Numbered from the stretch's first letter, positions 1 through 5,362 are shown. The stretch: DNA of 5,362 nucleotides from Gemmatimonadota bacterium (GCA_028287205.1 JAQBQC010000438.1:1-5362); one strand, 5' to 3'. The notes: generated from the sequence alone by a model not told the origin. Translations and numbers: made by a program.

Positions 1-1
1 G

Positions 2-730
2 ATGTACGAGCAGGTCGCAACGGCGGATGCGGTACCGCTCATCGAGGCGGATGCGGTGGTGCGCTCGCTCACCGTCGCGATGAAGGGCTCGAGCTCGATG
101 ATCATCCCGTTGCTGCGGCTCAAGGCCTCCGACCCGTACAACGCGATCCACTCGATCAACGTCGCGGTGCTCACCATGGCACTCGCGGAATTCCTCGGCC
201 TGGGCAGCCGCGACGTGCACGAGTTCGGAATGGCGGCGTTGCTGCACGACTTGGGAATGGCGCGCATTCCGCGCGAGCTCCTGCTCAAGCCGATCGAGCT
301 CACGGTGGAGGAGCGCACAGTCATCGAGCGTCACACCATCGAGGGCGCGCGCATCATTCTCTCGAGCGACCGGCGGCAGGAGCTCGCGGCGTGCGTCGCG
401 TACGAGCACCATCTGCGTCCGGATGGCAGCGGCTATCCGCACCGGCTATTCCGGCGGCCCACGCACTACGCGAGCAAGCTGGTGCGCGTGTGCAGCGTCT
501 ACAACGCGCTGCGCATCGAGCGCGCGCACCGGCAGCCGTATCCGCCGGGACGCGCGCTGGTGTTCATCGATGAGCGCGCGGGCCGCGAGTTCGAGACGGA
601 CATCGCGACATCGTTCACGCAGATGATGCGTCGCCTCGAGCCACAGATCACCGAGGTCGACCGGGATACGCGACTCAAGACGCCGACCGCGCAGATGGTC
701 GCGATCCCCGACGACGCGATTCACCACTAG
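2..730 (+). CDS. HD-GYP-like phosphodiesterase-family protein, C-terminal part, degenerate metal site
   Basis: HD-GYP domains normally hydrolyse cyclic di-GMP in the cytoplasm using a two- or three-metal centre. Residues below count from the ATG at base 2. Visible motifs are a first histidine in HSINVAVL (H50), HDLGMARIP (H82-D83), HTIEGARII (H111), and HHLRPDGSGYP (H136-H137, GYP 144-146). The next conserved segment, usually VADVYDAL, reads VCSVYNAL, so the usual metal-binding aspartate is S165 and the second aspartate is N168. The lysine normally following HDxG is M86. The tail 194-209 (AGREFETDIATSFTQM) resembles the family's closing helix. The frame is open to the window edge and family members usually carry more N-terminal sequence, so the ATG at base 2 may be internal and the gene is probably cut. 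It could be an inactive, c-di-GMP-sensing or protein-interaction version rather than an active enzyme. The family call is secure; activity is not. Confidence 0.88.
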   Translation: MYEQVATADAVPLIEADAVVRSLTVAMKGSSSMIIPLLRLKASDPYNAIHSINVAVLTMALAEFLGLGSRDVHEFGMAALLHDLGMARIPRELLLKPIELTVEERTVIERHTIEGARIILSSDRRQELAACVAYEHHLRPDGSGYPHRLFRRPTHYASKLVRVCSVYNALRIERAHRQPYPPGRALVFIDERAGREFETDIATSFTQMMRRLEPQITEVDRDTRLKTPTAQMVAIPDDAIHH

Positions 731-738
731 ACGCTCTG

Positions 739-766
739 GCGCTGCAGGTCAGTCCGACCGCAGTGC
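739..766. terminator. Candidate bidirectional hairpin between convergent genes
   Basis: Bases 739-750 can pair with 756-766: eleven pairs including one G-T wobble (741/764), one bulged A (746) and a five-base loop (751-755). It lies where the HD-GYP-like gene (stop 728-730, +) and the permease gene (stop 749-751, -) converge, and it includes the last codons of the permease. Position fits a shared terminator, but neither strand shows a T-tract after the stem, so this is a structural candidate only. Confidence 0.35.
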
Positions 767-3382
767 GATGACGGGATCGACGCGCGTGGCCCGCCGCGCC
801 GGCAGGTAGCTCGCGACCACCGCCACGCCGAGCAGCACCACGGATACGGCGATGAGCGTCACCGGATCGGTCGCGCTCACGCCGTAGAGCAGCCGTTGCA
901 CCAGACGTCCGGCGAGCATCGTTCCGCACAGGCCGAGCACGAGTCCGGCCGCGACGAGGCGGGTCGGCTCGCCGAGCACATTCCAGATCACGCCCCGGCG
1001 ATTCGCCCCGAGTGCCATGCGGATGCCGAGCTCGCGCGTGCGTTGCGCAACGATGTTTGCCGTGATGCCGTACACGCCGAGCGCGACGAGCAGCAGTCCG
1101 GCGAGGGCGAACACGCCAACGAGGATCAACACGAGTCGGCGCTGCGCGAGCGAGCGTCGCACCACGTCCTCCATCGTGCTCGTTGCGGCGATTGCCTGGT
1201 CGGGGTCGACGCCGTGAATCGCACGACGTGCCGCGTCAGCCATCGACATCGGGTCGCCTGCCGTGCGGATGACGACGCTCATGTAGCGGTAGGGCGTGTA
1301 TGCGTGCGGCAGCCAGAGCTGCGCGCGTCCGACCTGCTCGAGATCGTACAGCCGCACATGTCGCGCAACGCCGATGATCCGCAACGAGTCTCCGTCGACC
1401 ATCGCGATCTGGCCAATAGCGTCACGCTTCGGGAAAAAACGCTCGGCGAGCAGGTCGTCTATTATCACCACGCGGGATGATGCGCTGTCATGCTGCGAGG
1501 CGTCGAGCTCCTGACCGGCGAGCATTGTGATGCCCAGCGTTCGGAAATAGTCGGCCGTTACCGGCGCGGCGTCCACGAGCAAGCGGTCGTGGTCGACGTT
1601 GCCGGTATTGGTGGGTGATCCCGGAAACACAACGCCGCTCTGATCGGCGCCCGCCGACAGCGGCGGCGCCGAGGTTGCCGCGACGGCGAGGAAACCGGGC
1701 ACTGCGCGCAGCGCTGCAAGCTGTCGCGCGAAGAGATCCACCACCGGCTGGCCCGTGGCGTACTTCGCACGGCTCGCCATGATGTCGACCGTCAAAACGT
1801 GGCTGGGGTTGAAGCCCGGATCGACGCGCATCAGCCGTGCAAAGCTGCCGAGCAGCAATCCGGTTCCGGCAAGGAGCATCATCGAGAGGGTGAGCTGCGC
1901 CAGCACGAGCGCCCGTCGCACACGTCCACCGATGCGCGAAGACGACTTCTCGCGGAGAGCAGAGACGATATCGCGCCGCGTGGATTGCAGCACTGGTGCC
2001 AAGCCCATTGCGAGGCCCACGACGATCGCGACGGCGACGGTCAGAGCAATCGCCGCCACGTCGATCCCGATCTCCTCTCTGCGCGGTAGCCCCGTTGGTG
2101 CGATCGAGAGCAAGGCGCGCAGTGAGAGCGAGCCGAGAACGATTCCCGCGGCTGCGCCGGCAAGCGAGAGCACGAGGGTCTCGGTGAGTATCTGGCGTGC
2201 GACGCGTGACTGACTCGCTCCGATCGCGCGCCGAATGGTGAGCTCGTGCTCGCGGCGCGCGCCTCGCACGAGAGCCAGCACCGCGAGATTCGCGCTCACG
2301 ATGAGCATCAACATTGCGACTGCGGCGAGCAGCGCGAGCAGAGCCGGACGCACCTCGCGCACCATGCGCTCCTGCAGAAGCACGGGGACGAACCTGAATC
2401 CCTTGTTGAGATAGAGTCCGCCGTCGAGCCGCTTCGAGAGTGCGCTCAGCTCCCCGAGCGCCGTCCCCATGGTGACATCACCGCGAACGCGCGCGAGCAC
2501 GCCGAGCGAATGGTTGTCCACCGACATGCGATCGAGCGTGTCCGTCATGGTCGTATAGACGTCGACGTCCGCCATGGAGCTCGCGAGGCTGGCTTGCGGA
2601 GCGAACTGAAACGCGGCCGGAAGCACACCGACGATGGTGGTCGGACGGCCGTCGATCAGCACGGGGCGGCCGATCTGCGCGTGGTCCCCGCCGAAGCGCT
2701 GCGTGAACAGACGGTGACTGATTACCGCAACGCGTGGCATTCCGGGTGCGTCTTCGCCCCCATTGAAGGGGCGGCCGAGCTCGGGACCCGCGCCAAGCAC
2801 CTGAAAGAAATTCGCCGAGACGGACGATTGTGACACCTGCTGTGGATCGGCGCCAAGCTCTCCGCCGATCGTTGCGGTGCCGCTGCGCACGGCGGAGACG
2901 CCCTCGAACGAGGTGACGTCGCGCCGAAGCTGCGCGACCTCGGGGCCCGTCACCCATGCCTCACTCACGCCGATCCAGTCGAGGCCGTCCCACAGGACGA
3001 GCAATCGTGACGGATCACGGTAGGGAAGCCGCTTGAAGAGAATACCGTTGGCGACACTGAAGATCGACGTGTTTGCCGCGATCGCGAGAGCGAGCGTCAG
3101 GACGACGATGATGGCGTAGCCCGGACTGCGGGCGAGCGACCGCAGAGCGTAGCGAACATCGCGGCGCAAGTCGTCGAGCCACATGATGCGGCGCGCATCC
3201 TGTGCTTCTTCCGTGAATCGCCGCACGCCGCCGAAGTTGGCGAGAGCACGACGGCGCGCTTCATCGCGCGGCACGCCGAAGCGCTCGAGCTCCGCTGCCT
3301 CCATGTCGACGTGAAAGCGCATCTCCTCGGTCATCGCGCGCTCGTCGCGCGCGCGGGCGTCGTCGCGTCTGAGGAATCCCAT
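749..3382 (-). CDS. ADOP-family duplicated permease (FtsX/MacB-type ABC permease without its ATPase)
   Basis: This 877-residue inner-membrane protein has the layout of the ADOP (acidobacterial duplicated orphan permease) family. Residues 1-70 form a charged cytoplasmic prefix. TM1 lies about 88-112 and is followed by the family signature NTSIFSVANGILFKRLPY (104-121). A MacB-like periplasmic core covers about 123-340. An FtsX block with TM segments follows at about 344-372, 399-423 and 441-465. A second unit then starts with a TM at about 490-513, a second periplasmic core to about 745, and TMs at about 747-773, 805-829 and 839-861. It ends with the typical PARRATRVDPVIALR (861-875). Eight TMs in all, full length, no frameshift. 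MacB relatives use a partner ATPase for mechanotransmission or export; none is seen here and the substrate is unknown. It starts 7 bases after the padR-like gene and is probably controlled by that regulator. Confidence 0.95.
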   Translation of the reverse strand: MGFLRRDDARARDERAMTEEMRFHVDMEAAELERFGVPRDEARRRALANFGGVRRFTEEAQDARRIMWLDDLRRDVRYALRSLARSPGYAIIVVLTLALAIAANTSIFSVANGILFKRLPYRDPSRLLVLWDGLDWIGVSEAWVTGPEVAQLRRDVTSFEGVSAVRSGTATIGGELGADPQQVSQSSVSANFFQVLGAGPELGRPFNGGEDAPGMPRVAVISHRLFTQRFGGDHAQIGRPVLIDGRPTTIVGVLPAAFQFAPQASLASSMADVDVYTTMTDTLDRMSVDNHSLGVLARVRGDVTMGTALGELSALSKRLDGGLYLNKGFRFVPVLLQERMVREVRPALLALLAAVAMLMLIVSANLAVLALVRGARREHELTIRRAIGASQSRVARQILTETLVLSLAGAAAGIVLGSLSLRALLSIAPTGLPRREEIGIDVAAIALTVAVAIVVGLAMGLAPVLQSTRRDIVSALREKSSSRIGGRVRRALVLAQLTLSMMLLAGTGLLLGSFARLMRVDPGFNPSHVLTVDIMASRAKYATGQPVVDLFARQLAALRAVPGFLAVAATSAPPLSAGADQSGVVFPGSPTNTGNVDHDRLLVDAAPVTADYFRTLGITMLAGQELDASQHDSASSRVVIIDDLLAERFFPKRDAIGQIAMVDGDSLRIIGVARHVRLYDLEQVGRAQLWLPHAYTPYRYMSVVIRTAGDPMSMADAARRAIHGVDPDQAIAATSTMEDVVRRSLAQRRLVLILVGVFALAGLLLVALGVYGITANIVAQRTRELGIRMALGANRRGVIWNVLGEPTRLVAAGLVLGLCGTMLAGRLVQRLLYGVSATDPVTLIAVSVVLLGVAVVASYLPARRATRVDPVIALRSD

Positions 3383-3387
3383 CGCGT

Positions 3388-3391
3388 CCTC
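3388..3391 (-). promoter_or_regulatory. Ribosome binding site of the permease, overlapping the PadR stop
   Basis: On the - strand GAGG lies five bases before the ATG at 3382. Its first two bases are the last two of the TGA stop of the PadR gene (3390-3392). A ribosome finishing PadR therefore sits on the initiation site of the permease, which supports this start and suggests translational coupling. Confidence 0.7.
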
Positions 3392-3719
3392 AGGTCCCCT
3401 TGAGCACAGCTTCGATGGCGCCGGCGAACGCCCGCCAGCTCGCGCGCTCCTGGGCGAGCGCCTCGCGTCCGAGGTCGGTGAGTCGGTAGAACTTTGCCTT
3501 GCGTCCCTCCGTCGAGATGCCCCACGACGCGTCGATCAGCCGGCGATCCTCGAGCCGATAGAGCGCTGGATAGAGCGAGCCCTGGCTTATCTGAAGCACA
3601 TCATTGGACAACGAGCGCACGCGCTTCGAGATCCCCCACCCGTGCAGCTCGCCCGCGCGGAGCGTACGGAGAATGAGGAGATCGAGGGTGCCCTGAAGGA
3701 GATCGGTGCGGGTAGCCAT
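3390..3719 (-). CDS. PadR-family transcriptional regulator
   Basis: A 109-residue, single-domain PadR protein of usual length for the short subfamily found beside ADOP permeases. The winged helix-turn-helix covers about residues 5-83. LLQGTLDLLILRTL (7-20) and LHGWGISKRV (25-34) are the first helices, QGSLYPALYRLEDRRLI (46-62) is the recognition helix region, and EGRKAKFYRLTDLGREAL (71-88) is the wing and start of the dimer helix. PadR proteins are mostly dimeric ligand- or stress-responsive repressors. It is the first gene of a two-gene unit with the permease. No other in-frame start lies between the palindrome at 3740-3771 and the ATG at 3719. The nearest GAGG is 12 bases before that ATG, farther than usual, so initiation may be weak or from a very short leader. 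Autoregulation through the palindrome is inferred, not shown. Confidence 0.95.
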   Translation of the reverse strand: MATRTDLLQGTLDLLILRTLRAGELHGWGISKRVRSLSNDVLQISQGSLYPALYRLEDRRLIDASWGISTEGRKAKFYRLTDLGREALAQERASWRAFAGAIEAVLKGT

Positions 3720-3725
3720 GGCGGT

Positions 3726-3777
3726 GTCATACCTCGGAGGTCGACAACAAGGTGCGATCCTTGTTGTCGACTGTCAA
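3726..3777 (-). promoter_or_regulatory. Possible PadR-permease promoter region
   Basis: On the - strand a perfect TTGACA (-35-like) lies at 3777-3772, directly abutting the palindrome, but no good -10 box follows at 16-18 bases. Separately, TATGAC at 3731-3726 matches four of six positions of a -10 box and would put transcription start at or next to the ATG (a leaderless or near-leaderless message). The two elements do not have proper spacing to each other. The region must hold the promoter by position; its exact boxes are uncertain. Confidence 0.3.
3740..3771. promoter_or_regulatory. Perfect 13-bp inverted repeat, likely operator of the PadR unit
   Basis: The left arm GTCGACAACAAGG (3740-3752) and right arm CCTTGTTGTCGAC (3759-3771) are exact reverse complements around a six-base spacer (3753-3758). 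The repeat lies 20 bases before the PadR start codon, inside the only space available for its promoter. Dimeric winged-helix regulators such as PadR bind palindromes of this kind, so an autoregulatory operator is the best reading. A terminator is less likely because neither side has a T-tract. Which protein binds it is inference. Confidence 0.72.
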
Positions 3778-3786
3778 GGTGTCATC
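3748..3786. repeat. Short direct repeat CAAGGTGnnATC, 27-base period
   Basis: CAAGGTGCGATC (3748-3759) recurs as CAAGGTGTCATC (3775-3786), ten of twelve bases identical. The first copy spans the centre of the palindrome; the second lies just beyond it. In addition GGTGTCAT occurs at 3723-3730 and 3778-3785, flanking the palindrome. They may be extra half-sites for the regulator or chance similarity. Confidence 0.3.
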
Positions 3787-3806
3787 GCGGCTGCATCGTC
3801 AGCCGC
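3787..3806. terminator. Candidate terminator hairpin after the ArsR-VOC-SRPBCC cassette
   Basis: GCGGCTG (3787-3793) and CAGCCGC (3800-3806) pair perfectly around a six-base loop. It lies 37 bases past the stop of the membrane-protein gene in its reading direction and before the PadR promoter region. No T-tract follows. A competing palindrome CAGCCG-C-CGGCTG (3800-3812) shares its right arm. Position supports a terminator separating the two - strand units; evidence is otherwise thin. Confidence 0.3.
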
Positions 3807-3843
3807 CGGCTGCTCGCTCAGTCGATGTCGTCTGCCGCGAGCC

Positions 3844-4278
3844 TCACCCGGCGCGTTCGGAATTGCGAACGAACAGCTGGCCACCGATCCACGCCGTGAG
3901 CGGGGACGAGAGCGCGAGGGCGATGGGATACCACAGCGGTCCCATGTTTCCCTTCATCGCGGCGGCGACGCCGCCGAGCGAGAGGACGAGCCCGATGAAG
4001 CCGCCGATCAGCGCGTGCTTGAGCGGCGCGCGCGGGGCGAGCCTCGCAGTGAGGTAGCTGCCGAAGGTATCGTAGATGAGCCGATAGCTCAGCGCGAGCG
4101 CGTTCAACCTGGAATCCCACATCGGCTCGTTCCACGGTGGATAGACGCCGAGCAGGTGCAGGATCTCGTCGGTGCCAAGCGAGAGCACGATGATCGCGAG
4201 GAACCCGGCGACCACGGCCCAGATGCTCCTTCCGATCGTCGATTGCTTCGCGCCGACTGATGCTGAGGGCGAGGTCAT
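3844..4278 (-). CDS. Small multi-pass membrane protein of unknown function
   Basis: This 144-residue protein has a short polar N-terminus and about four hydrophobic segments: 18-35, 59-79 (less hydrophobic), 87-108 and 115-136. Striking fixed-looking features are TDEILHLLGVYPPW (36-49), a YR pair inside the membrane region (65-66), LTARLAPRAPLKHAL (76-90) and PLWYP (114-118) followed by AWIGGQLF (129-136). This resembles uncharacterised membrane proteins I recall from Acidobacteriota and Gemmatimonadota, but I can name no function. Its ATG shares four bases (ATGA) with the stop of the SRPBCC gene, and AAGG lies seven bases before the start, so the start is well supported. It is the last gene of the cassette, which suggests a role linked to the VOC and SRPBCC proteins. 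There is no signal of export beyond the membrane segments. Confidence 0.85.
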   Translation of the reverse strand: MTSPSASVGAKQSTIGRSIWAVVAGFLAIIVLSLGTDEILHLLGVYPPWNEPMWDSRLNALALSYRLIYDTFGSYLTARLAPRAPLKHALIGGFIGLVLSLGGVAAAMKGNMGPLWYPIALALSSPLTAWIGGQLFVRNSERAG

Positions 4279-4772
4279 TTGCTCGCCTTGGTGAGGCTCG
4301 CGAGCAGCCCTTCGAGATTGTCGAAGCCGGCGTTCATCCCGTCGGCCGCGCCGCTCTCGAGCACGTTGTCGCGAATCTCCTTCGAGCCGTACTTCACGAC
4401 GATCGTGAGCGTCGTCTTGCCTTCGCTCTCGACGAACGTCGTCGTGTCGAGCGCGTCACCTTCGTACCACGACTCGTCGAACTTCTCGGTGGCGACGATG
4501 CGCTCGTTGGTGACGATCTCGCGATAGACGCCGCCCATCCCCATCTCCGTGCCGTTGACGTTGCGCCAGACGTATCGATAGCTGCCGCCGACCTTGAGAT
4601 CGATTTTGCAGACGTCCCACGACCAGTCGGGAATTACGCCGAGCCACTTCTTGAGATATTCGCACTTCGTGTAGGCGTCGAAGACGAGCCTGCGCGGAGC
4701 ATTGAACACGCGCGAGAACGCGACTTCGCGGTCGCTGGGCGTCGTGATGGTGAGGCTATTGCCGTGCGTCAT
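4275..4772 (-). CDS. SRPBCC (AHSA1/START-like) domain protein
   Basis: This 165-residue cytoplasmic protein has a single SRPBCC/AHSA1 domain, a helix-grip fold with a hydrophobic cavity. Family landmarks in order are VAFSRVFNAPRRLVFDAYT (17-35), the KKWLG step (41-45) followed by a tryptophan-rich stretch, KIDLKVGGSYRYVWR (56-70), MGMGGVYREIVTNERIVATEKF (77-98) and the closing helix GMNAGFDNLEGLLASL (about 145-160). Such proteins bind small hydrophobic ligands or act as co-chaperone-like partners; no catalytic residues define them. The reading frame is open a further 130 codons upstream, but that part overlaps the VOC gene in another frame. The ATG at 4772 has GGGAG seven bases before it and an ATGA overlap with the VOC stop, so it is the real start. 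The next gene overlaps its stop the same way. Substrate unknown. Confidence 0.93.
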   Translation of the reverse strand: MTHGNSLTITTPSDREVAFSRVFNAPRRLVFDAYTKCEYLKKWLGVIPDWSWDVCKIDLKVGGSYRYVWRNVNGTEMGMGGVYREIVTNERIVATEKFDESWYEGDALDTTTFVESEGKTTLTIVVKYGSKEIRDNVLESGAADGMNAGFDNLEGLLASLTKASK

Positions 4773-5185
4773 GATTGCTCTCCCATGGGAATGCGTGATT
4801 GTGGAGTGATCTGCTGGACTGCCCAGCTGTTGCCATCCGGATCCTTGAAAAACACGAAGAAGATGCCCGGGCCGAGCTCGCGGATCTCGCTCGCGTCGAC
4901 GCCGCGCTCGACGAGCTGTGCGCGTGCCGCGTGAATGTCCGAGACGACGAGATGAAGACCCTGCACGGAGCCCGGCGCCGTCTTCACGATGCCGGTGCCG
5001 AAGCAGATCGAGCATGCGGAGCCGGGCGGCGTGAGTTGCACGACGCGGAAGTGCGCGCCGGTCGTGACGTCGTGATCGAGTCGGAAGCCGAGCTTCTCGA
5101 TATAGAACTCTTTCGCGGCGTCCACGTCGGACACCGGAAGGGGCACTAGCTCGAGCTTCCAATCCATTGGTTTCGTGGATGTCAT
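4769..5185 (-). CDS. VOC-superfamily (glyoxalase/bleomycin resistance-like) protein
   Basis: This 138-residue protein has two βαβββ modules. The first opens with LELVPLPVSDVDAAKEFYIEKLGF (11-34). The second has GLHLVVSDIHAARAQLVERGV (76-96) and the usual end FFVFFKDPDGNSWAVQQ (109-125). VOC proteins include metal-dependent isomerases and dioxygenases, but also binding proteins. Aligned by eye to glyoxalase I, three metal-ligand positions appear to be L13, L77 and A122, so a metal-dependent glyoxalase is unlikely; H78 and E12 lie one residue off and keep some doubt. The open frame extends to 5305, but that extension overlaps the regulator gene in another frame. The ATG at 5185 forms an ATGA overlap with the regulator's stop and has GAGG eight bases before it. 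M7 is a less likely start. The gene is second in the cassette. Confidence 0.93.
   Translation of the reverse strand: MTSTKPMDWKLELVPLPVSDVDAAKEFYIEKLGFRLDHDVTTGAHFRVVQLTPPGSACSICFGTGIVKTAPGSVQGLHLVVSDIHAARAQLVERGVDASEIRELGPGIFFVFFKDPDGNSWAVQQITPQSRIPMGEQS
4780..4784 (-). promoter_or_regulatory. Ribosome binding site that fixes the SRPBCC start
   Basis: On the - strand GGGAG ends seven bases before the ATG at 4772, inside the end of the VOC gene. It picks this ATG over the open frame that continues upstream. Confidence 0.65.
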
Positions 5186-5362
5186 GACCGTTTCCTCTTC
5201 GGCTTGCGCGGAGTGCTCTTCTTTTCGGTCGCCTTGAGCTCCTCGAGGAGATCGTCGAGGCGGAGAAAGGACTTTTCCCAGAATTCGCGATAGCGCTCGA
5301 GCCACGCGGTCGCTTCGGCGAGCGGCTGGGCTTCGAGACGGCGTGGCCTGCGCTGTGCGCGA
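5182..5362 (-). CDS. ArsR/SdpR-type winged-helix regulator, C-terminal end only
   Basis: The window holds the last 59 codons; the DNA-binding domain lies beyond the right edge. The visible part reads RRLEAQPLAEATAWLERYREFWEKS then a leucine-rich helix LRLDDLLEELKA, and ends in a basic tail (KKSTPRKPKRKRS). The pattern of PLAEA-WLERYR-FWE followed by a helix is the C-terminal signature of SdpR-like ArsR regulators, where this helix helps dimer formation. Its TGA (5182-5184) overlaps the VOC ATG by four bases (ATGA). ArsR proteins are dimeric repressors and this type often heads operons with SRPBCC/AHSA1 genes, so it most likely controls the three genes after it. The promoter and operator would be outside the window. 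The basic tail could be extra DNA contact; that is a guess. Confidence 0.85.
   Translation of the reverse strand, partial: RAQRRPRRLEAQPLAEATAWLERYREFWEKSFLRLDDLLEELKATEKKSTPRKPKRKRS
5194..5197 (-). promoter_or_regulatory. Ribosome binding site that fixes the VOC start
   Basis: On the - strand GAGG lies eight bases before the ATG at 5185, within the last codons of the ArsR-type gene. It supports this start rather than the upstream GTG at 5305 in the same frame. Confidence 0.6.

Noticed and set aside
896..1480. Open + strand frame of 194 codons
   Set aside because: Antisense to the permease. Its translation is rich in H, R, E and D with no domain, as expected from the complement of a GC-rich coding frame.
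2246..2833. Open + strand frame of 195 codons
   Set aside because: Lies wholly inside the permease gene on the opposite strand, with biased composition and no recognisable motif.
3740..3771. Palindrome as an intrinsic terminator
   Set aside because: There is no T-tract on either side, and it sits immediately before the PadR start rather than after a gene.
3706..4260. Open + strand frame of 184 codons covering the PadR promoter and the membrane protein gene
   Set aside because: Its arginine- and glutamate-rich sequence has no motif, and it runs opposite a well-supported membrane protein and through the palindrome.
4260..4934. Open + strand frame of 224 codons
   Set aside because: Opposite strand of the SRPBCC and VOC genes, both of which have clear family motifs; this frame has none.
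4773..5162. 130-codon N-terminal extension of the SRPBCC frame
   Set aside because: It overlaps the VOC gene in another frame and is arginine-rich with no domain. The ATG at 4772 has a good ribosome binding site and an ATGA overlap.
5186..5305. 40-codon N-terminal extension of the VOC frame from a GTG
   Set aside because: It overlaps the ArsR-type C-terminus in another frame, and the VOC fold begins only after the ATG at 5185.
1..5362. CRISPR array, tRNA, rRNA, transposase or toxin-antitoxin pair
   Set aside because: I saw no regularly spaced repeats, cloverleaf, rRNA-like sequence or matching protein motifs on either strand.

Overview
The window is a GC-rich bacterial segment packed with short intergenic gaps. 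Six genes are supported: one on the + strand, cut by the left edge, and five on the - strand, the last cut by the right edge (counting the two cut genes, and with a partial regulator at 5182-5362, the full set is HD-GYP-like, duplicated permease, PadR, small membrane protein, SRPBCC protein and VOC protein plus the ArsR tail). The combination of a PadR regulator with an 'orphan' duplicated FtsX/MacB-type permease (ADOP family), GC-rich codon use and an ArsR/VOC/SRPBCC cassette is typical of Gemmatimonadota or Acidobacteriota. I lean towards Gemmatimonadota, but no phylogenetic marker is present, so this is inference.

Left part (2-730, +): C-terminal portion of an HD-GYP-like phosphodiesterase-family protein. 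Its GYP motif is kept, but one predicted metal ligand and a conserved lysine are replaced. It converges on the permease gene with only 18 bases between the stop codons, and a hairpin spans that junction.

Middle (749-3719, -): a two-gene PadR-permease unit. PadR is read first, and the 877-residue permease starts 7 bases after its stop, with a Shine-Dalgarno sequence built from the PadR stop codon. A perfect 13-bp inverted repeat with a 6-base loop sits 20 bases before the PadR start and is the best operator candidate in the window. No ATPase gene accompanies the permease here.

Right part (3844-5362, -): a four-gene cassette read in the order ArsR-type regulator (C-terminus only), VOC/glyoxalase-like protein, SRPBCC/AHSA1-like protein, small multi-pass membrane protein of unknown function. 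All three junctions are 4-base ATGA stop/start overlaps, so the four are almost certainly co-transcribed and translationally coupled. A short GC-rich hairpin lies after the last gene. The biochemical role of this cassette is unknown; the sequence shows a regulator controlling two soluble small-ligand-type folds and a membrane partner.

Nothing here proves a wholly new system. The items most worth a second look are the perfect palindrome at the PadR promoter, the degenerate HD-GYP active site, and the tightly coupled ArsR-VOC-SRPBCC-membrane protein cassette.
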